Positions 8,150 through 15,500 of a stretch of DNA of 64,000 bases are shown in pieces; within the stretch, counting starts at the first letter, position 1, and each line of letters starts with the position of its first letter. Position numbers and translations under genes: made by a program. This DNA comes from Cellulosimicrobium cellulans (GTDB lineage Bacteria > Actinomycetota > Actinomycetes > Actinomycetales > Cellulomonadaceae), in the NCBI RefSeq assembly GCF_016907755.1, contig NZ_JAFBCN010000001.1, positions 62,001 through 126,000 on the forward strand, in the 5' to 3' direction. Below the pieces are notes generated by a model. The model did no database searches. It saw only the letters and a list, made by a program, of their open reading frames with translations, and was not told the origin of the DNA.

Positions 8150-9325
8150 GTGAGCGGAACGACGGACCTGCCGGCCACCGCCGGGCAACGCGTGCTGGAC
8201 GCGGTCGTGGCGGTGACGAGCGACCTCGACCTCCCGCAGGTGCTGCGGCGCATCGTCGAGGCGGCGATGGAGCTGACCGGCGCCCGGTACGGGGCGCTGG
8301 GGGTGCTCGACGCCTCGGGCCGCGAGCGCCTCGCGCAGTTCATCCCGCTGGGTCTCTCGGACGACGAGGTCGCCGCGATCGACCACTGGCCGCACGGCGA
8401 GGGCCTGCTCGGGGAGCTGATCGACAACCCGGAGCCCATCCGCGTCTCGGAGATCGGCGACGACGTCCGCTCGGCCGGGTTCCCCGAGGGCCACCCGCCG
8501 ATGCACACGTTCCTCGGCGTCCCGGTCCGGGTGCGCGAGACGGTGTTCGGCAACCTCTACCTCACGGACAAGCAGTCCTCTGCGGGAGACCGGGAAGAGT
8601 TCACGGCGGAGGACGAGGCGGCGGTGATCGCGCTCGCCGCGGCCGCGGGCGTCGCGATCGAGAACGCGCGGCTCTACGGGCGGGCCAAGCAGGTGGGCGT
8701 CCTCGAGGACCGCGACCGCATCGCGCGCGACCTGCACGACGTCGTGATCCAGCGGCTGTTCGCGTCCGCGATGACCCTCATGAGCGTGCAGCCGCTCGTG
8801 GCCGACCCGAACGCGCGGACCCGCATCGAGGAGACCGTCTCCGACCTCGACGAGACGATCCGGCAGATCCGCTCGACGATCTTCGCCCTGCACACGGCGA
8901 CCGACCCGGACGCGCCCTCCATCGAGGACCGGTTCCGCGCGCAGGCGGAGGCCGCGACGACGGTGCTCGGGTTCGCGCCGGAGGTCAGCGTCGAGGTCGC
9001 TTCGGAGGGGTCGGGCGCGGGCGTGTCCGACGGCGGCCCGAGCCTGCCCGCCGAGGTCGCCGACCAGCTCGTCGTCGTGCTCGGCGAGTCCCTGACCAAC
9101 GTGGCGCGGCACGCGCAGGCGAGCCACGTCGTCGTGCACCTGTCCGTGACCGCGCACGAGGCGCGCCTGGCCGTCACGGACGACGGCGTGGGCATCCAGC
9201 CCGGCGGGCGCCGCTCGGGCCTGCGCAACATGCAGGCGCGCGCGGCGGCGCTGGGCGGGTCGAGCACGGCGACCGCGCTGCCCGACGGCGGCACGCGGCT
9301 CGAGTGGTGGGTGCCGCTCGTCTGA
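8150..9325 (+). CDS. devS: DevS/DosS-type sensor histidine kinase with one GAF domain
   Basis: 391-residue cytoplasmic two-component kinase. A GAF domain (about residues 25-175) is followed by a HisKA_3 dimerisation segment with the phospho-acceptor His196 in RIARDLHDVVIQRLF, then an HATPase domain with GESLTNVARHAQAS and DDGVGI (about residues 280-390). The GAF sequence closely resembles the haem-binding GAF-A of mycobacterial DosS/DosT, including HPPMHTFLGVPVRVR (His115, His119), the segment I believe corresponds to the haem-ligand region. Mycobacterial DosS has two GAF domains; this has one. GTG at 8150 has GAGACT 7 nt upstream and no Shine-Dalgarno. Its probable partner is the DevR-type regulator at 10513-11244. 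Confidence 0.82.
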   Translation: MSGTTDLPATAGQRVLDAVVAVTSDLDLPQVLRRIVEAAMELTGARYGALGVLDASGRERLAQFIPLGLSDDEVAAIDHWPHGEGLLGELIDNPEPIRVSEIGDDVRSAGFPEGHPPMHTFLGVPVRVRETVFGNLYLTDKQSSAGDREEFTAEDEAAVIALAAAAGVAIENARLYGRAKQVGVLEDRDRIARDLHDVVIQRLFASAMTLMSVQPLVADPNARTRIEETVSDLDETIRQIRSTIFALHTATDPDAPSIEDRFRAQAEAATTVLGFAPEVSVEVASEGSGAGVSDGGPSLPAEVADQLVVVLGESLTNVARHAQASHVVVHLSVTAHEARLAVTDDGVGIQPGGRRSGLRNMQARAAALGGSSTATALPDGGTRLEWWVPLV

Positions 9326-9343
9326 CGCGGCGCGCCGTGCTCC

Positions 9344-9865
9344 TCAGAGCGCGCGGTGCATGACGTGCAGGCCGACCAGGCCGTGCACGGGGTGGTCGAA
9401 CGCCTCGGGCACGGTCGCGAGGATCGCGAAGCCGAGCGACTCCCAGAGCCGCACCGCACGCTCGTTCGTCTCCACGACGGCGTTGAACTGCATCGCCCGG
9501 TAGCCGTCGGCGCGCGCTCCGTCGAGCACCGCGCGGGCGAGCGTCCGGCCCACGCCCCGCCCTGCGCCGTCGGGCCCGACGACGAAGCTCGCGTTCGCGA
9601 CGTGCGCACCCGCGCCCGGGTGGTTGGGCAGGTACTTCGCCGTGCCGAGCACCGTGCCCGGTGCCGCGCTCGCGCCGCCGGACGCGGCGACCGCGACGAG
9701 GACCCGCGCGCCCGGCGCCCGGGTCCAGGCGGCACGCGCGTCGGCCTCGCTGATGTCCCGCGGGTACGTGTACGTCTCCCCGGCGCGGAAGACGGGCTCC
9801 AGCGCGCGCCAGATCCCCGGCCAGTCGTCGGGCGTCGCGTCGCGCACCTCGGTCGCCTCCGTCAT
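9344..9865 (-). CDS. GNAT-family N-acetyltransferase
   Basis: 173 residues, a full-length single GNAT domain. The acetyl-CoA-binding motif A is visible in VGPDGAGRGVGRTLARAVLD (about residues 92-111), followed by the motif B region ERAVRLWESLGFAI. The N-terminal strand ATPDDWPGIWRALEPVF is typical of the RimI-like group. The acceptor is unknown. TACGCT lies 6 nt before ATG 9865, so it is probably leaderless. It sits between devS (+) and the PNPOx/devR pair (-) but has no obvious role in that signalling module. Confidence 0.8.
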   Translation of the reverse strand: MTEATEVRDATPDDWPGIWRALEPVFRAGETYTYPRDISEADARAAWTRAPGARVLVAVAASGGASAAPGTVLGTAKYLPNHPGAGAHVANASFVVGPDGAGRGVGRTLARAVLDGARADGYRAMQFNAVVETNERAVRLWESLGFAILATVPEAFDHPVHGLVGLHVMHRAL

Positions 9866-9896
9866 GCGGCGAGCGTAGCCGCGCCGGGCGACCGCC

Positions 9897-10370
9897 TCAG
9901 CGCAGTATCCGCCGCCCGGTGACGATGCGCGGGACGACCTTGATGACGCGGTCGCGCACGCCCGGCACGAACGTCACGAGCGGGAGCGCGAGCAGCCGTG
10001 CCCGCTCCACCGGCTCGGTGACCTCGAACGTGCGGCCCACGAGCACGACGGACCAGCCGGAGCGCGCCTCCGCGTCGAACTGGTCGACCTCGAACGCGAC
10101 GACCGCGCGGCTCGCGGCGACCGCGAGCTTGGAGCCCTCGGCGGTGCGGAACACGACGTCCGGCCCGTCGAGGACGAAGTTCACCGGCTGGATCGCCGGC
10201 AGCGCGTGGTCGGTGTAGACGATCCTGCCCACGGGGACGGTCGCGAGGAGCGCGTAGCTCTCCTCCGGCGTGAGCTCCGAGAGCCCTGCCGAGGCGCGCG
10301 GACGCTCGGCCGTCATGGCCCCCGCTCCCGCCACCGGTGCCCCTGTCCCGGTCCGCTCGACTGTGTCCAT
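9897..10370 (-). CDS. Pyridoxamine 5'-phosphate oxidase-fold flavin/F420-binding protein
   Basis: 157 residues with a split-barrel PNPOx-like domain: LLATVPVGRIVYTD, then ALPAIQPVNFVLDG, then VVFRTAEGSKLA and a GWSVVLVGR strand. These proteins bind FMN or F420 and act in redox chemistry. DosR-regulon members of M. tuberculosis include proteins of this type, and here the gene lies directly downstream of the devR-like gene on the same strand. ATG at 10370 is chosen because GACGAT is 6 nt upstream. An in-frame GTG/ATG extension to 10535 would overlap devR and add a low-complexity tail. The reaction is unknown. Confidence 0.75.
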   Translation of the reverse strand: MDTVERTGTGAPVAGAGAMTAERPRASAGLSELTPEESYALLATVPVGRIVYTDHALPAIQPVNFVLDGPDVVFRTAEGSKLAVAASRAVVAFEVDQFDAEARSGWSVVLVGRTFEVTEPVERARLLALPLVTFVPGVRDRVIKVVPRIVTGRRILR

Positions 10371-10512
10371 CTCCACATCGTCGCGCCGCGGTGTCAGATC
10401 GGCGAGAGCCGAAGGTCCCGACGCCGCGCGGTCGCCCGGACCCTCGCCGTCGGCCCCCGGTCCGTCCGGCGACGAGCCCTCGGACCCCGCGGGGCGCACC
10501 CCGGCGTCGCCT

Positions 10513-11244
10513 TCAGGGACGGAAGGGCTGGCCACCGTGCTGCCGGTCCCCCGCCGGCGCGCCCGCGCCCGGGGTGCCGCCCTGGCGCGTCGCCTCCTCC
10601 TGGCGCATCTCGGTCGCGAGCACCGCGACCTGGGTGCGCCGCTGGAGCCCGAGCGTCGCGAGGACGTGCGAGACGTAGTTCTTCACCGTCTTCTCCGCGA
10701 GGTAGAGACGCTTGCCGATCTCGCGGTTCGTCAGCCCCTCGCCGATGAGCGCGACGATCTGGCGCTCCTGCTGGGACAGGCCCTCGAGCCGGTCCGGGAT
10801 CTCGTCCGCGGCGTGGCGCAGGCGCTCCAGCACGCGCGCCGTGCTCGCCGGGTCCAGCAGCGACCCGCCCGCCGCGACGGTACGGACCGCGCCGACGAGG
10901 TCGGACCCGTGGATCTGCTTGAGCACGTACCCCGAGGCACCGGCGAGCACGGCCTGGAACAGCGCCTCGTCGTCGGCGAACGACGTGAGCATGAGGCAGC
11001 CGACCTCGGGGAGCTCGGAGCGCACCTCGCGGCACACCTCGACGCCGGAGCCGTCGGGCAGGCGTACGTCGAGGATCGCGACGTCGGGTCGCGTCGCCTT
11101 GATGCGCGCGAGCGCGGACGCGGCGGTGCCGGCCTCGCCGACGACGGTGATGTCACCGGCCGCCTCGAGCAGCGCGGCGACGCCGCGCCGGACCACCTCG
11201 TGGTCGTCGAGCAGGAACACACGGATCGGGTGGGGAGAGCCCAT
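10513..11244 (-). CDS. devR: DevR/DosR-type NarL-family response regulator
   Basis: 243-residue DNA-binding response regulator. The receiver domain (about 7-125) has the acidic pair DD at 13-14, phospho-acceptor Asp59 in VAILDVRLPDG and the conserved K109. The LuxR-type HTH (about 155-205) includes LTNREIGKRLYLAEKTVKNY. The sequence tracks mycobacterial DosR strikingly in the receiver (HEVVRRG, AGASGYV) and in the recognition helix. The last 30 residues are Gly/Gln/Pro-rich and extra to the family. TACGTT 6 nt before ATG 11244 suggests a leaderless transcript. A DosR-box-like palindrome 64 nt upstream implies autoregulation and control of the divergent usp gene. Confidence 0.88.
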   Translation of the reverse strand: MGSPHPIRVFLLDDHEVVRRGVAALLEAAGDITVVGEAGTAASALARIKATRPDVAILDVRLPDGSGVEVCREVRSELPEVGCLMLTSFADDEALFQAVLAGASGYVLKQIHGSDLVGAVRTVAAGGSLLDPASTARVLERLRHAADEIPDRLEGLSQQERQIVALIGEGLTNREIGKRLYLAEKTVKNYVSHVLATLGLQRRTQVAVLATEMRQEEATRQGGTPGAGAPAGDRQHGGQPFRP

Positions 11245-11307
11245 GCCCTCAACGTAGCCCGTCGGGGGCGGATTCTCGCGCGCGCGAGGGTGCGACGCCG
11301 CAGGTGC

Positions 11308-11321
11308 GGGACCTTCGTCCC
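11308..11321. promoter_or_regulatory. Candidate DevR/DosR box between devR and the universal stress gene
   Basis: GGGACCTTCGTCCC has perfect GGGAC/GTCCC arms with the 4-nt spacer of the mycobacterial DosR box. It is 64 nt upstream of devR and about 136 nt upstream of the divergent universal stress gene, where such boxes are expected. The flanks (TGC...ACC) do not extend the palindrome. Confidence 0.6.
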
Positions 11322-11457
11322 ACCACCTCGAGCCGTGGGTCCCCGCGCGCGAGGGCGGTCGCAGGGTGCGCACGCCCGGTCTCGGGGGGTATCCAGGAGG
11401 TGTGCAGGCGGCGGGCACGACCCGCCGCGAAGGGGACGAGGGACCGAGGTGGGAACC

Positions 11458-12357
11458 GTGAGCGGATCGACGCAGCAGGTCGTGCTGGTCGGTGTGGACG
11501 GCAGCGCGACGAGCGGCAAGGCCCTGGACTGGGCGGTGCGCGAGGCGGCCCGGCGCGGCGCCCAGCTCCGCGTGCTGCACGTCGCCTACGTGCCGGTGGT
11601 CGCGACGCCGTTCGTCGGCGGCGCGTACTACCCGAGCGTCGAGGAGCTCGGCGAGATCGCCGGGCCCATCCTGTCGGCCGCCGCGGAGCGCGCCGCGCAC
11701 GTCGACCCCACGGTCCCCGTGCGCACCACGCTGCGCTCCGGCCCACCCGCGGAGGCGCTGCTCGACGAGGCCAAGGACGCCGACCTCGTCGTGGTCGGGT
11801 CGCGCGGCCTGGGCTCCGTCGGCTCCATGTTCTTCGGCTCCGTCGGGACGCGGCTCGCCGCGCGCTCGCCCGTGCCGGTCGTCGTCGTGCCGCCGGTCGT
11901 GGACCGGGCCGAGCGCACGACCGACGTGGTCGTCGGCGTCGACGGGTCCGTGCACGGCGACGCGGCGCTGCGGTTCGCGCTCGACGAGGCGGCGCGCACC
12001 CGGTCGCGCGTCGTCGCGGTGTGCGCGTGGCGGCTGCCGGCGGGGCCCCTGTGGGAGGAGAACCCGTCGTTCTACACCGCGGCCGAGCGCGACGCGCGGG
12101 CCGAGGCGTCGCGCACCGTCGAGGCGGCGCTCGCGCGCGTGCGCACCGCCGAGCACGACGACGTCCTCGTCGAGACGTTCGTCGTGGACCGCGAGCCGTC
12201 CGTCGCGATCCGGGAGGCCGCGGCGGGAGCCGCGCTGACCGTCGTCGGCTCGCGCGGCCGGGGTGACCTGCGCGGCATGGTCCTGGGTTCCGTGAGCCAG
12301 CAGGTGCTGCACCACGCGACGCACCCGGTCGCCGTCGTGCACGCCGAGAAGGCGTAG
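11458..12357 (+). CDS. Tandem-domain universal stress protein
   Basis: 299-residue cytoplasmic protein with two UspA domains: residues about 7-145 (VVLVGVDGSATSGKALDWAV ... VVVGSRGLGS) and about 155-297 (VVVGVDGSVHGDAALRFAL ... LTVVGSRGRGDL). Both end with the Gly-rich G-x2-G-x9-G(S/T) ATP-binding pattern (for example SRGRGDLRGMVLGSVS). Two-domain Usp proteins are prominent members of the mycobacterial DosR regulon, so this divergent position across a DosR-like box is telling. GTG at 11458 follows GAGGTGGGAACC. Likely role: ATP-dependent regulation during hypoxia or stationary phase; the output is unknown. Confidence 0.88.
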   Translation: MSGSTQQVVLVGVDGSATSGKALDWAVREAARRGAQLRVLHVAYVPVVATPFVGGAYYPSVEELGEIAGPILSAAAERAAHVDPTVPVRTTLRSGPPAEALLDEAKDADLVVVGSRGLGSVGSMFFGSVGTRLAARSPVPVVVVPPVVDRAERTTDVVVGVDGSVHGDAALRFALDEAARTRSRVVAVCAWRLPAGPLWEENPSFYTAAERDARAEASRTVEAALARVRTAEHDDVLVETFVVDREPSVAIREAAAGAALTVVGSRGRGDLRGMVLGSVSQQVLHHATHPVAVVHAEKA

Positions 12358-12393
12358 CCCCCACGGCGGTCACCACGCCCGGCACGGACAGGT

Positions 12394-12427
12394 GGTGGTG
12401 CGCCCGCTGCCGGACGGGCACACCACC
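12394..12427. terminator. Hairpin after the universal stress gene
   Basis: GGTGGTGCGCCCG pairs with CGGGCACACCACC at 12 of 13 positions, 36 nt beyond the stop codon. Confidence 0.55.
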
Positions 12428-12477
12428 CCTGAGAAGTGGGGCAGCATCGGCCGCCGCCCCACGTGGCGCCCCGGTGA

Positions 12478-12517
12478 CGCCGGGCGAGACGGTGTCGGAC
12501 CCCCGTCTCACCCGGCG
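12478..12517. terminator. Bidirectional hairpin between usp and the sugar dehydrogenase fusion
   Basis: CGCCGGGCGAGACGG (12478-12492) pairs with CCGTCTCACCCGGCG (12503-12517) at 14 of 15 positions. It lies 12 nt past the dehydrogenase stop codon on the minus strand. Confidence 0.6.
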
Positions 12518-12528
12518 CTCGGGTCACG

Positions 12529-15500
12529 TCAGCCGCACGACCGCGCGGCGTACTCGGCCGTGACCGTCTCGGTGCCGCCGTCGGCATCCGTCACGGTGAC
12601 GGTCACCTCGCCGGCCTCGATCTCCGTGGCACGGGTGCTGAACGACTGGTAGGCGTTCTTGCCCGGGGCCACGTCCGCGAAGGTCTTGCTGCCGAACGGC
12701 GTCTCGATCGCGACGTCCAGCGCGGAGTCGTCCGCGTTGAGCGCGCGCACCGCGACGTAGACCTTGCCGGCCAGGCAGCGCGGCTCGACCGTCACGTCGA
12801 CCTCCGGGGTGTCCGCACCGGCCTCGAGGCCGGTGAGGTACTCGAAGCCCTCGACGGAGAACACGTCGTTCGCCGGCGAGCCGTCGTACTCCATGACGAA
12901 GTACGCCACGTCCGCGTCGAGACCGGCCCGCAGGATCTCCTGCAGCGGCATGTCACCCTCACCGAGGTTGGTGAACGTCGGACGCCCACCCTGGTTGAGG
13001 TTCGTCGCGTCCTTGATGTGCAGGAGCTCGATGCGGTCCGCGTGCTCGTCGATCAGCGCCGGGACGTCCACGCCGGCGTTCGCCGCCCAGGCCGTGTCCA
13101 GCTCGAACGCGACGAACTCGGGGTTCGTCTCCGCCACGAGGATCTCCCACGCGGAGGTCAGCACACCGTTGTACTCGTACTGGGTGTTGAACTCCTGGTC
13201 GTGGTTGTGACCGAACAGCTTGCCGGTGCCGTTCGCGACCGATCGCTCACCGAGACGGTCCATCGCCTCGGCCGTGGCCAGCACGTTCTCCAGGCCACCA
13301 CCGATCCCCGGGGCCGGGAAGCCACCCGAGCCCACATACTCCTGACCCATCGTCTTGACGTACGCGAGCGTCGCGTCGAAGGTGCCCTCGTTCACGGTGT
13401 AGTGCGAGGACGGGACACGGAGACCGGCAGCGTCGAACTGGGCACGAGCCTGCTCCGCCGTGAGGCCGGAGTAGTTCGACCCGAAGGGCTCGACGTTCTC
13501 GAAGCCGATCTCGCCCAGGCGGTCGTAGACGCCCTCCCAGCCGATCTGGCGGCTCCACGAGCTGAGCGAGAACAGCTGCATCGAGACCTTCTCCACCGGG
13601 ATGGTGACCGGCTCGGTCGGCTCCTCCGAGCCGCCCGCGGCCTCACCGGTGAGGTACTCGAACCCGGTCGTCGCGAAGGACTCGCCGTCGGCGGCCATGT
13701 CGTACTCCATGACGTAGTACACGACTCCGGCCTCCTTCGCGGCAGCCAGGATCTCCTGGAGCGGCACGTCGCCGTCACCGAGGTTGGTGAACGTCGGACG
13801 GCCACCGGCGTTGAGGTTGACCGCGTCCTTGATGTGCAGGAGCTCGATCCGGTCGCCGTACTGCGCGAGCAGCGCGGGGACGTCGACCCCGGCGTGGGCG
13901 GCCCACGCGACATCGACCTCGAACGTCACGTACTCGGGGTTGGTCTCGGCCACGAGGATCTCCCACGCGGACATCTCGACACCGTCGTGCACGTACTTCG
14001 TCCGGAACTCGCTGTCGTGGTTGTGGCCGAAGAACTTCTCGAAGCCGGCAGCCACAGCCCGCTCACCGAGACGGTTCATCGCCTCGGCCGTGGCCAGCGT
14101 GTTCTCGTACGTGCCGATCCCCGGGGCGGGGAAGCCGCCCGAGCCCACGTACTGCTGGCCGACCGCGCCCACGTACTCCAGGGTCTGGTCGAAGTCGCCC
14201 TCACCCACGTTGTAGTGCGAGGACGGGGCCTTCAGGCCTGCCGCCTCCGCCATGTCGTGGAACTCCTGACCCGTCAGCCCGGAGTAGTTGCCGCCGAAGG
14301 GCTCGATGTTCTGGAGCCCGATCTCGCCGAGACGCTGGAGCACCGCCTCCTGGCCGTCCGCACCCACCCACGGGATGAGCGAGAACATCTGGATCGACAC
14401 CTGCTCCGCCGGGATGATGACGGACTTGCCGAAGAAGACGTTGTCGACGTCGACGCCGCCCGTGCTCGTCACGACGACCTTGCCCGAGCCCTCCGGCACG
14501 CTGGTGAGCGTCCGGGTGACGTCGGTCCAGCCCTCGCTGGCGAAGCGGAGCTCGGCGAGCGACTCGTCGGCCGTGCCGTCGGCGCCCTCCCAGCCCAGCG
14601 TGACGGTGCCCTCGCCGCGACCGAGGACGGTCACGCGGTTGATGGCGTCGCCCGACGGGGCGTGCTCGAAGGCCACGGGCTCGTACGCGAACGAGTCGCC
14701 CGCGTCGAGGGACGTGACGTAGCCACCGGCGTCGGCGGTCTCGTCGACGACGACCTCGATGCCCTCGGCCTCGTCGTACCACTCGGCCTGCTGCTCCTCG
14801 GGCTTGAAGATGCGCGTGAGCTCACCGGTCGTGGCCGGGACGTCGCCCTGCGCCTTGTCCTTGTAGGTGACGACGAGGGTGCCGAAGATCTTCTCGCCCT
14901 CGCCGTGCTCCACGGCGTCCGCGTTGGTCTGGATCGTGATACCGCACCCGTCGGCCGTCGCGGCCGCCGACCCGGTGACCTCCGGGTGGGCGTGGGTGTT
15001 GTGCCCGAGGCCGAACGTGAACTTCACGTCGGTGCACGTGACCTGGTCGCCGTCCTCGGCGTCGTGGACGGAGACGCCCAGGTCGATCTTGTCGCCCCAG
15101 TTGAAGATCGCCCCGTCCGCGACGTCGACGCTGATCTCGGGTGCCGTGTTGCCGACCGTGATCTGCTTCGTCGAGAGCGTGAACAGACCCTCCGGGTCCG
15201 TGACCCGCAGGATGACGTTGAACTGCCCGAGCTCGGTGTACTCGTGCGTGACCCTCACGCCGGTGGCGTCGGTCTGACCGTCACCGTCGAAGTCCCACTC
15301 GTAGGTGAGCTCCGCACCCTCGGGGTCGCTCGACCGCGAGGCGTCGAAGGTGACCTCGAGCGGAGCCTCGCTGCTCGAGATCGCGCTCGCGGTGAATGAT
15401 GCCTGCGGGTGCTGGTTGCCCTCGCTGTAGGACACGCGGTACAGGCCGGCGTCCGGGTTCTGGCGGAAGAAGCCGTCACCGTACTCCAGCACGTACAGGT

